This document shows, one piece after another, positions 44,829 through 56,183 of a DNA stretch of 64,000 nucleotides; the first letter of the stretch is position 1; every line of letters starts with the position of its first letter. The notes under the pieces were generated by a model that was not told the DNA's origin, ran no database searches, and worked only from the letters and a program-made list of their open reading frames with translations. The position numbers were made by a program, and so were the translations under genes. The DNA comes from Tigriopus japonicus (Eukaryota; Arthropoda; Copepoda; Harpacticoida; Harpacticidae): positions 8,891,077-8,955,076 of the forward strand of contig CM021316.1 of assembly GCA_010645155.1 (NCBI GenBank). Reading direction: 5' to 3'.

Positions 44829-45535
44829 TAGTGATGTGACTTGGGCAAGTAATGAGTCATCACAAACACCCAAGAACAAGTTGTTGACAAGCATTACTTG
44901 GGCAATACACCAATACACTTCCCAAGCTCAAGGAACATCGGAAGATGCAGTTGCCGGCAGTTGCTCTTTGAAGAGTTAAGATACTTGCAGTGTGACTTAG
45001 AAGAAAAAATGTCAAGTTGCATTTTCGATGATCTTTTGACCTTAATAATTTAGCAATAAATAGTGGAAGTGATACAAAAAAAAATATTTCAATTTGGATA
45101 GCATTTGCAAAACCATGTTTTTTTGTTTCGGTTCTAGGCCACACATGAATGCACTTTTGAGGCTAATCAAGACCGAGATTTAGAAGTCACACTTCCAGAA
45201 CAATCTCGTTTACTCAGAGTTGCCGGCATGAAAAAGTAAAATGCCAAATCTTTTTTTAGTATTCTCGAAATATTTTGCATTTCCCCATGTGAGAGAATTG
45301 AAGTGTGTAATTTTCTTAAAAATACATCGTTTCAAAGGTATGGGCCCTATTTAGCTGAATCAGCCTGGTTTAGTGAAATTCGGATGGCAAGTTAATTCTT
45401 CGTTCATAGCAAATTTGGCAAACCTGTTAGCTGGGAAAAGTACTTGTACAAGCACCCAAGCTATGCCAAGCTTCAGCAAGCCCAAGCATTGTGCCAGTAC
45501 AGCTTGCCCAATCTCTTGGTTGCCCCCCATCACTA
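44829..45535. mobile_element. 707-bp hAT-like element with perfect 8-bp target duplication
   Basis: It begins TAGTGATG and ends CATCACTA. ATTGTAGC stands on both sides (44821-44828 and 45536-45543). Inside, a few CTTGGGCAAG and CCCAAGC-type blocks repeat. No coding capacity. It is inserted in a sequence that resembles the region at about 20888-20990, itself probably repetitive. Confidence 0.8.
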
Positions 45536-46174
45536 ATTGTAGCTAAATCGATCGGGACAAAAGGCCGAAAAAAGGCTTAACACGTTTGTTGCTCTCTCAT
45601 GATTTGAAGGCGAATGATGTTTCCTATGGAGCAAAGGACGTTTTGGAAGAATGCGGAGTTTTAAAACTTGATTTGATCTTATTCTCTTTATGAACTCAAA
45701 TTTTTGGACAGATTTGGAATAGTAAGTTTATCCAAGGATCTAAGAAACCTTTTGTTTTCGAAATTCAAATCCGATCTTGAATAAGAGTCGCCAAACATTT
45801 TCGGGGCAAAGAAAGAACAAATTTGGTTGACCTAATAAGTATGAATAGAAAGTTGTGAACCAAAAGAGAAGAAGCACAATTATAGTGGGAACTCATGTAA
45901 GGGCAAAAAAACAGATTTTGAAGTAGGAAAGAGGGCCAAAAGAAAGGAAGAAGGATTGTTTGTCCATTTAAGGCCCGAGGACACGTGTTTGAGCAAATCA
46001 AGCATTTTTTAGAGTTTCAAGCGTATTTCAGTGTAAGAGGATGTTTTTAAACTTTATTTTGTGCATTCACACTCAAAAAGACCTCCTAATTTTGTTTTCC
46101 ACAAAAAGGCTTTAAATTTACAAAATTGCACCAAAGAATCTTACTAAATTTGTCGACAAAAAAGATTTGGCAAC

Positions 46175-47133
46175 GGTGACGATGTGAGGTCCGGCCGAAA
46201 GAGCGAACCAGTGTTGACAGAACTTTTCGAACCAGTCATGCCAAAAAACAGCAAGAAAAAAGCCAGATTTGGGTTGAGAGAAATAAATTGTGTTATACCA
46301 TGATTGGCACTTAAACTAACAAATTTGGAAGCCAAATGTAAAGGTAGTAATGATTATAATAATTCACTCCACTCGATCACCATTTGGCGCTTGGTCTCCA
46401 TGTTGTTCAGGGTGAAGGAAATGATGTTTAAAGTAAACAAGGGCAACTGGTAGACTCTCAAGATCATGAAACCTTTTATTCGATGTTCACGAAAATCTTT
46501 CAGTTAAAAGTTATGCCCATTTTTGTAAGTGTTACCTTAATTTTGGAATATGGGGTACATATACTTCAAAGAATGAATGTAAGATTAAAAACACTCATTA
46601 ATAATCTGGAATCTGCAAATTGAGAATCTGGTAATCAAGCATTTTTGTTAGGGCAATAGCTTAAGATGTTTACATTTCTGTTTTGAAAGTAGAACATTTT
46701 TTAAATGGGAAGAAGTGTTCTCCTTGGCATTTGCAATTTTTTAGTGATGTGTTTCGAACCAGGAGTGCTGCCAGTTTGACTCGGAAGTTTATCGCTGTTC
46801 ATCAGGGCAGGTTGCATTGAACTTTTTGAAAAGACCTAAACAGGCACCAATTTTGCGACACTCGAACTAGTTCGACTTCGAGTTTCATCGATAGTTATAA
46901 AAATGAATTTCGAGTTGGCAATGCTGCCATATTTTATGAAAGATAAGGCCAAAGAGCCCGTTGAAAAGTTTCGTTGTGGTCAGATTTTGGACCCTAAAAA
47001 CCCAAATGGCAAAAGTCTGCCAAAAATCCAACTCGAAACACATCAGTACAATTTTTACATTTGAAACTATTGATTTAGAAATATCTGGCAATGCTGTTTT
47101 GTTAGTCTTTCGTCCGAACCTCACATAGTCACC
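46175..47133. repeat. Element bounded by inverted ends of about 28 bp
   Basis: The left end GGTGACGATGTGAGGTCCGG is matched in inverse at the right end (47104-47133) with a few differences. The interior is about 900 bp, without an open frame I trust. No target duplication could be recognised, so the element type is open. Confidence 0.5.
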
Positions 47134-48171
47134 ATTACCATGATTTGTTTTTTTGGATTTCTATAACTTATTTGCTAGAAAGACTCAATTTATCTCTCTA
47201 TACATCTTGATGTATTATACGTCTCGTTTACGTTGTCTTTCTTTTGGGCAAAAAAGGTATTTGAAATAAATCCCATTGGGATTGAATGACGAACCCAAAA
47301 TGATCTGTGTGAATAAATCCTACTTTTTCGGCTTTGCAGAGCAAATTCGAGGTTTTTTAAGCATACAGTACTTTGAGGGCCGAAAACGACATTCTTACAG
47401 CACTTTTTTGGCTGTAGAGCATCAGATTGGCATTAATGACTTTGGGAATCAAAGAGCGTTTGGCAATGTTGCTTGGCAAACACTTAGAGGGCTAACAAAA
47501 AAATGACACTCCAAAAATATTCATGACTGAGTCACCAAGCCTGCACTGCGTGTGCGATGGGATTTGACATTAAACACACTAAGTTAGATGATTCACAACC
47601 CGAACTTGCAATTTTAGGGAGTCAATGGCAAAATTGCTCATTCAAGTGCTTTGGTCAAACAAGAGCAATGTATGATGAGTCAAGTCGCTTGACACTCTTG
47701 CCGCAGAATCTATGAAGTGTGTTCAAAACAAATTTCCACTGACTGTACTGGAGTGACATTTCTCTGTTAGCCCTCTACAAACACTCGGCAACGCTGGTTG
47801 TCTGGCTCATGTTGTGATCAGTTCGGTCTTGAATCTTGAATGCTTGAAGCTTCTCGCTCTTCCTCATGCCCAAGTGATTCTTTCAGTTTCTACCGAACTT
47901 GGCTCTGCTTGGAGAGTAGATTCGAGACATTGCAACAACCCCTATAACGCCTAAAGATTAAAATTTTGAGCGTCTAGGTAAATAACCCATCCTCTTTCTC
48001 TTAATCTTTCGTTTAATGAACTCTCTTGAACGACTTCGCCTACTTATTTCGTCAATCGTCACTGATGCAAAACTTATCATCCATCCATCACGGAGACTGT
48101 TATCGTTATTATATCGTGGTTTACCTTGATTCTAGGGCTTTGTCTTTCTCTCTCTCTCCGTCTCTTCTGAC

Positions 48172-51100
48172 ATGAGCCTTGATCCGCCTACGATCGTGGG
48201 CGTGCCCGAGGTCAAGGGATTGCGGATTCGCGTTGGGGATATCCAGAGTCCGGCTCACTTTTGGATCTCGCCTTCGTTTCACGATGTGGAACAATGTCGG
48301 ACTATTCTCAAACCGCTTCTCGAGAGCTCTGCTCGATTGTCCAGACTTTATAGACCCGATCCAGGCCTAACTGGGCCTAACGACGACGATCATGATGATG
48401 ATGACGAAATTCAAACGGGCCTTGTTGTGGCCGTGCGCTCTCAGGTATGAATTGTTAACTTAACGACGACTGATTGTCATCAATCAATCGAGGGCGAAAA
48501 AGCGATGATAAAGAAAGAAAGAAAAGGAATGAGCCTTTTGGGGACATTCTGCGAATGCACGAACCAATGATGTTGCTAGGTGAAGGAAAATTTGATATCC
48601 CTCAACGCTGATTGGTTTGAGTGTTTGGCAGCAGCGGTAATGTATTGCTCGTATTTACTAATTGTTTCAGTACAGATTGAGTGAGGACGAACAATGAACG
48701 AGAATAAGATGCTAGTCACCAAACATAGCCATTTTGTAGTCACAATAGTATTTACTTTTATCTTATACCTAGTACATGTTTTTAACATTTGTATAGTCGA
48801 ATACATGATCATATTGTAACCGTTGACATGACTTCTGGTCGCGATAAAACATAAATATAGAATATTGACGAAAAATATAATCTCAGGGACTATTTGTCAA
48901 TTTGTTTTTCCTCTTTTCGCTTGTTCAACTGAGTTTGCGGGAGAAAGGCCCATAAAGGCTCGGAGAATTTGCCTCTAAAATTAGATACTGCTAATGGTGA
49001 GAGAGCCCCATTTGGACCATCGGGTTTTCCTTGTTTTGCAAAAATCACAAGATGGCGGTTTTAATTCCTGGAATTTCTTGTCGTAGGATCCGCTTAATGA
49101 AGAAGTCTATCGGGGTCGAGTTGTACGTCGTTACTCACGTCGAAATCAGCTTCGTTGTGACGTTTTCCTCATTGATATCGGAGAAACTTGGACTGATGTG
49201 GACGTGAAAACCCAAATCCGACCGATTCGCGACCAAAGTCTAATTCAAATCGAACCCATGGCCGAATCCGTTTATCTTCATGGTTAGAACCTCCCCCTAC
49301 ATTATTTATTTCAAGTCAAGTCATACAAAAATTTGAACTCCCTATGCCTCAATTTATTTTTAGGATTAGCGCCAACATCGCAAGATTTGGATTACTCTCG
49401 TCCATCATCTCAAGCCTTGGTCCGAACTTTGGCTTCGCAATGGAACCAAGTGGCCTTGGATCTGGTGACCAAAATAGTCAGATCGGCCACTGATCTTCGT
49501 CTAAATTTGATCAGCCAACCAAAGGCCGAATCTACGGACGATTTGAGCGGGGATGTGTATTTCTCAATCCAGGCTGTGAGCGATCGTCGAGCCATTTTGG
49601 CCCAGTTTCAACGAACTTGTCCCGCCGTTTTGGCACATTTCTTCTGTTCAGACGAGTATTACAGTCTCCGACAGCTTCTGTTGAGTCTGAACTTTTGCGT
49701 CGACCTAGGAGATTCTCTTGGCAAAACCAAGGTATTTTTGTTTTATGTTCTAGAACTAGTCTAGCATCCACCTATCAAACTGCTTCTGTTTTACATATCT
49801 AGAAAGACACCAGTCTGCCCAGATTACCATTATCTGTGCCAAATACTCGGGTGGATCCATCTGCCGATATGGATGAATTGGCGTCCAAACCTTTTACTTA
49901 CGATGTTGGTCCATCGGACAAAACGAGCTCCACTCTCGAAGATTGGATCACCACGAAAAAGCTTGAGGAGAAAGAGGAAGCTTTTCATCGAGAGATGGAT
50001 GATGATGTTTGGGAGTCTCCAGATGAGCTCACAAATGACGATTCGTTTTTTTCGCAAGACAAGGAAGAACACGAGGTCAGCCGCCAAGATCAACAAGGGT
50101 CTCGTGGTCGTGGTCATCGAAGGAAACGAACGGTCTTGGAATTGTCCAAAGCATCGAGTATGTTTTTTTTCCTTTCGTGAAAGAGAATAGTTTAATTTTA
50201 ACATATGTTTATTGAAGCTGATTCAGATGAGAGGCCTGGAAAAAAATTGAGTCCTCGAAAGTCTCAAATCGAAGACTTGGCTCAAGTTTGGAATCAAGTT
50301 CGAGAAGAGTTACCGAAGAGCGCAAGATCCACGAAGAATGTAAGTCAATGGGCGAAAATGAGGAAGAGTTTACTTATTATTTAAATGTACGATTTAAGAC
50401 CAGGATGGCAGCAGGGGTGGATGTTGGAAAATTCATTCAGGGATTGCAACAAAAGATGAACGCTAAAAGAAATCCAGTTCCACTCAGTGAAGACGAGTCT
50501 TTTTACGACGCTCAATCTCAATTTGGTGAAGAGTCGCAGAGTGAGAGGTAAATGAAATCCTCAAGACATGTCCAAAACAAAGCTTATTCTTAAGAGTCTT
50601 TTGTCTTAATCCAATTAGTTCTTGTCGCGATGAATCTTTGATTCCTGAGCGAACCGATCCTGATGGTTGCAAAAGCCACGAATCATCTTCAACAAGCGCA
50701 AAGGCAATCCGAACTCCAGATATTCAAGAGCAACCTTCACGGATCTCCCCATCTCGACCCTCCAGAGCTCATCAAGAGGACTCTTTTTCCTCCGATCAAG
50801 ACCTCAATCATTCCCAAACTTCAAATGACTCTGCCAAACCAACTTCAGGATTAAGTCTACTCAAAAACAGACTTCGGGAGAAGAAATTGACCAAAGCTTC
50901 ATTCGTTTCCAAGCCCTCGCCTATTGAAGTTTCGTTTGAAGTGCCCTTAGACAACTTGGATGTGGAGGTTCGAATTCCAGATCCCATGGTGACCAACCTT
51001 TCAGATGTTTCTTATCCTTGGGAAACCATCATTCACAACCCTCTCAATGCCCGACGAAAACCCGTTTCACCTTGTCAAAATGCATCCAATATTCGGAAAT

Positions 51101-54100
51101 GGTCCCGTGAGTTTGTCACGTGCTTGGACCAAGCTCGAATGGCCACGCCCACTGGCATCCAAAAAGGTTGTTTTTTTTTCCTTCAAAGAAATTTCTTCTG
51201 TTATTAATGCAAATGTTTGGGGTCTCTTTGTAGTGATGTGGCCTCTGTTAACGGACCTAAAATCGGTCGTGGCCATCGGCAAGAAAGAAGTCGCCACTTG
51301 CGGATATTTGATCCCCTTGATTTATAGTTTAGCCAACGACCGAGAAGACTATCCTTCTCCAGCAGAAGGACCTTCATGTGTGATTCTTTGCCCGAGTCAT
51401 TCCGTAGTGGAACGTGTCTGGAAGACCCTCAAATGGTTGACTCGGGATGTGCTCTTCCTCCGAGATGAGATCACTGTGAATGTTCTCTTTGAAAACGAGT
51501 ACAAAATGGCCGCTGTACTGGCAAATGGTAGGAAAAGGGCTCTAAGAATGGATCTGTCAAGGTCATGGGCTAATCTTTGGGTTCGTTTCTAGGCTGCGAC
51601 GTTCTTATCACCACACCTCCGAGTGTCTTGAAGTGTGTGGAGGAATACAACTCGACCAACTTTCTGCGGTGTTGCCATTTGGTTTTCGAAGAGTCCGATC
51701 TGATCTTTGAAGAGTTCCAAATGGACGTTCTAGCCCTCATGGAGCATGTTCGAGCAGCTATGGTGAAGAATGATGAGCTCTTTGGACAAACGATTGTGAC
51801 AAGTGAGCGATGGATGGCCAGTATAGGAGCTTTTGTGACCAAGTTCTTCTTGGACAAGAACCTTGTGGGTCCAACGATTTGCTTGGGAAATCCCATGGAA
51901 GCGGCCATTTATGGACGAATCACTCACATTGCATCCTTGCTACAAGATGAAGAACACAAATTGAGGGCGCTCGTGGATGTCGTGGGCAAATATCAAGGCA
52001 AGCCAAGTAAAAGTATCCTGATTGTTTGTCAGAACACTTTGGCCGCAGCTCGCGTGAAATCGCACCTTTTCTCCACGTTGCAACTCAATTCTTGGATCAT
52101 TGATGAGAGCTTGAAAAACGACCAAGAGTTGAGTGAGGTTTTGGAGACCTGGGCTCAAGTACAAATGGGTCAAGCCAGTCTATATCCTTTGATTGTCACG
52201 GATCTGGCCAAAGCTCAGTCCAGTGGATTTGCCAATGTGATTATCCACTTTGATGTGGCCACCTCGAAAGATCGTTTGAGACACAGGTGAGATGATCAAA
52301 AGGGCATCTGAAAGTGTAAAAGCACGAAACTAACTGCAGAACTGCCCATTGGATAGGTTTTGGTACCTGTCGGATTATTTTGGAAACTTCTACCAGAGCA
52401 AACCAGACGATCCTAATCTCAAAAGTCATGCCACTGTCCACATGTTGCTAACTCCGAGCAATGTGAGCGAGATCAATACGTTGTTCCAATTCTTGAAGCG
52501 ATCCACTTTGAATCGAGTTCCGAAGAATCTTTCCGAGTTTTACCTTAAAGTCATGTCCACTCGAGCCAAGAAGAAGATGAATCACTCGCTTTGTCAAGAG
52601 CTCAAAGCATTGGGAAGATGCAAGGTAACAGTTACCTTTTAATTCAACTGAAGATTTTTTTTTTTTGCAATCAATGTTAATCATTATTCATCAAAACTAA
52701 ATTGCATTCCAGGAGTTGTGGCGTTGTCCTGATCGACACTATTTGCTCAAGGAGGTCGACTTTGATGGCAATCCATTCCCAAGGGCAGCCATCATTTATT
52801 TTGAGGTCACTCAAGTGCTCTCACCGATCCGAAACCTCGTCAAGATCAAACAAATCCAAGAATTGGGATCAAAAAAGCGTCAAGATTTCATTCAGGTAAG
52901 GCAAAATGTAGTAAGTATCAGTCTTCCATGGCATTCGGATGACCAATCTCGTCGAATTTGCTACCCGTAGAACCCGAGCAAGCTGAGCAGGAAACTGTTT
53001 CTTCTCAAGAAAGATCAACTAAAAATCATTCCTGACATGAAGGCCGCTTTGGAATCAGGAAACTCCAAATCCAGCAGATTGTACCTAATGGAAGACGAAG
53101 GCTTCTTCCAACGTGTTGAGGTCCTCTCTTTTCGTTCTCCCAACGAATTCTGCCTTGCCCTCAAGGTACATAAGCTCAGTTATTTTAAAGTCGAGACGCG
53201 ACTAAGAGTATCTCTATGAAATCCCAAGGTCTGGTTGGTAGATGAAGGCTTAATCCAGGAGAAAATCGATCCTCTCATGTACCAACTACCCGACGACTAT
53301 TCCGAGGCAAACTATCCTCGTCAATCGCATGAGCTCATCTTGGCCAATCTTAAACCTCCACTGAAACACTTGGAGTGGCCTTTAGATGCCATGAGTTTGA
53401 GTGAAGACCTCTTATATCCCCCTGAGGTCCTTCATTATGAGGATGGCGATGAGGAATTGGACGGCAATGCCAAGATCTGTCGCTCCAAAGTGATCTTGGG
53501 GCTTCGCAAAATAGTTTGGGTGAAGCAAATCCAGTTGTTGGAAAAGCTCACCATCAACCTGAAGTGGGCGTGTGTTGGAGAAATGCGGGATTTATTGCTC
53601 ACGAAGAATTTAGCCATTCAGGAGAATGAACTCACGGATAAACTCTCTCAACTTTGCTTCAAAGCTGGAATCCCTGGTCCAATCTTGGACAGTAGCGGAG
53701 ACACTGAGAAAGATGCCAAGTAAGTTTTTTTCTATTGTGTTTGTTATGTTTGGATCTATACTAAATTTAGGTCAATTTTATCACCATAGAAAATCCAAAG
53801 GGATGCCGGAGAAACCCTTGGTTTTACGTTGGGCATTCTTTCCCACTGCCTCAGAAGTGGTGCTGATCACTCACGTCAATTCACCGGATTACTTTCATGT
53901 CACGCTTCAAAAGTTTTCCAAACAGTTGGACCAACTTGAACTGGATTTGAAAAAATGTATTCAAGACACAAAGGTCAAAAAGGGCCTTGATGGTCCTCCG
54001 GAACTGGAAAAGGTGTTCATTTATCGGGGAAATGATAACTGTGCTCGGGTCCAAGTTTTGGATAATTCTGGAGAAGACGAGATCTTGGTGTTTTTTGTGG

Positions 54101-55472
54101 ATTCTGGATTATGCAAAATGGTCAAAGTGGAGAATCTTTTTCCAATCCCGAGAAACCTCATTGAAGTCCTTCCGTTTCAAGCGATTGAATGTGCTTTCAA
54201 CAACATCTTACCCTTGAATGAGGATTGGGATCGAGATGCGACAGAATATCTCAGGCGACAAATCTTGTTGAATGAAACCTGTTCACCTCAACCCTTTTTC
54301 ATCATTCCATTCCTGAAAGGAGAATCCGATTACACAGGTAAGAACTTAGTTGTAATTTTTTTTTCTAAAAAAAAGCCCCAATCTATTGCATAAATGTTGT
54401 TTGTTCTTCAGATTGCAACCAGTATCTAGTCTCAATGACCTCGACAATCAGTCACAAGGTCTTGGAAAATCGACTCGTGAGCAAAGGATGGGCTCAATTT
54501 GAAGATGAAACCAGAAAGCTTCCGGATTTTTCGAATTTCGATGACGTTGCGGATGAAGATGGAGCCAATTCCGACGCCATGGATGAAGCTCTTCTTACGC
54601 GAATCAATAATCCAGACCTTAAAGAGGACTCGGATGAAGTCGACATCCTGCCTCCGAAAATTAGTCAAAGACAGAACCAAGTCAACAACACCCATGGAAC
54701 TCCAGAGCTTTCGTTTCCGAATGGACCGGAAACTTGGCGACCTCTACCCACGTTGGACTTGAGCCCCGATTTACCTTCTTTAGCCGTGTGTGAAGGTGAA
54801 TTTCAGACCAAATTGCCTGCTCTTGTACTTTGGTCGCAAGATCGAACCGATGTTTTGGTTTTGAAGATCAATCTCCAACTCGACGGCAAACTCCACGAGA
54901 ACAACGTGTTCGTTCAAATCCATCCTCAAAGCGTGGAGTTTTCCTATTTAGAAGTTGTCCTGGGACAAGAGCCTCGGATGGACCAGTACACGGTTCATAA
55001 GTTTCCTCAATCTCTCCCACTATTTGGTGTGATTGATCCGGAGAAAACTGAGATCTCGTTTGGCTCCACTTCGGTCATGTTGACCTTCAGAAAGACGGTC
55101 ATGTGTTCTTGGAAGTGTTTGGCCATGTTGGATGGAAAGAGGGTCTCTTATTCCTGGCTCAAATCTGACTTGGATCATTTCGACACAGACTCGGAAGACG
55201 ATGGAAGTGAAATTGATTATCGAACCAAGAAGATGAAAAGTGATCTCGAACCCGCGGAAATTGGTCCGGAAGAACCGATTACAGTCAAAACATCGGAGGA
55301 AATCGAACAGATCTATGGGAGAGATCTCAAACCCGCGGGATTCTCTTCGGATGAGTCTGGACGATCTTCGTCGAAATCGATCTCGGAAGAAAGTGAAGGC
55401 GATGGTTTTGGACCAACCATTCTCTTGCCGATGCGGAAACGTCCATTGGAGCAAAACCCAGACATTTATTAA
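48172..55472 (+). CDS. TDRD12: TDRD12-type Tudor/helicase/CS protein (15 exons)
   Basis: TDRD12 and the fly Yb-family proteins act in piRNA production in germline granules. Coding exons: 48172-48444, 49087-49282, 49364-49731, 49803-50157, 50218-50339, 50399-50547, 50619-51166, 51234-51527, 51593-52286, 52357-52624, 52713-52895, 52971-53165, 53229-53719, 53790-54337 and 54412-55472. All phases agree, giving about 1914 residues (human about 1180). Order: Tudor 1 (about 80-155), acidic linker, helicase-like pair (about 655-1030), CCCH finger (about 1080-1104, C-x8-C-x5-C-x3-H), Tudor 2 (about 1180-1260), extended Tudor 3 (about 1395-1550) and a CS/p23-like domain (about 1695-1790). The helicase is degenerate: GKKEVAT stands in the Walker A place and FEESD in the DEAD place. 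The weakest junctions are exons 5 and 6. Confidence 0.88.
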
Positions 55473-56183
55473 AGAACCCATTGAATTGAATAAGCCAATG
55501 TATTGAAGGATGAATAAGAATTCTAGATCTCTAGCTAATCACAAAAACTAAGGTCAGGATATTATTCGCGCCGAAAAATATTCATTTCACCGAGAATAAT
55601 CCTATTTTGGAGAAAAAAATCAGGTCCTAATTTTATATATTTTTATAAGCTTTGATGTGTATTGAACTGGGGTTCTTAAAACCGAAGGTCTCTTTGGTGC
55701 AATTCTTAGATGCCGTCGGGTCTCGTCCTTGATGAAATCGTTTTGAATAACCTTAAAAAGTCTAGAGCCGATAAAAAACCATGAAAGAGCCATCACGAGA
55801 ACTTTGAGAAAACTTGCAAACAAATCTTGAGTCAATGAAATATTCCTCTGCATCAACATTCCCTTGCCAATAAGAAAACGCTTTTCTCCGGAACGCAACC
55901 AAATTGTGAATCAACAAATTTATTTAAGGACCATGTCAGATCTGAAGCCACACATCTATTTAAATATAAATTTCCCAGAATAGTCGTCATAGAATTGGTT
56001 TCAACATTGGATTTCTAGGTTGAATGAAAGAATACTCGAGTTGTGTCTTGACTGCATAGCCAATCGTAGTTTTCTAATTATGGTGAGTAAAGCTGTACGC
56101 ATTGCCATGGTTGCTGCAGTTACCTCTAGGGCAACACACATCATCAAAACGGTGGCAATCTCCGAAGCGTACAGCGCAATGTT
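55473..56183. other. Convergent 3' spacer between TDRD12 and the BTB gene
   Basis: 711 bp of AT-rich DNA holding both 3' UTRs. No supportable gene or repeat. Confidence 0.45.

Larger units (their letters stand above)
43079..48171. other. Transposon-rich spacer between the MOV10-type pair and the TDRD12-type gene
   Basis: Near 43079 is the 5' region of paralogue B. Microsatellites (GTCC at 43474-43488 and GAAT at 43511-43533) follow. Then come the second copy of the 950-bp repeat, a 707-bp hAT-like element and a long-TIR element, each listed separately. About 47.5-48.17 kb should hold the TDRD12 promoter, with a pyrimidine-rich TCTCTCTCTCTCCG run just before the ATG. No other gene supported. 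Confidence 0.45.

Noticed and set aside
47276..47506. 76-codon open frame upstream of TDRD12
   Set aside because: No family resemblance; it lies in AT-rich spacer, and its starting codon is not an ATG with a supportive context.
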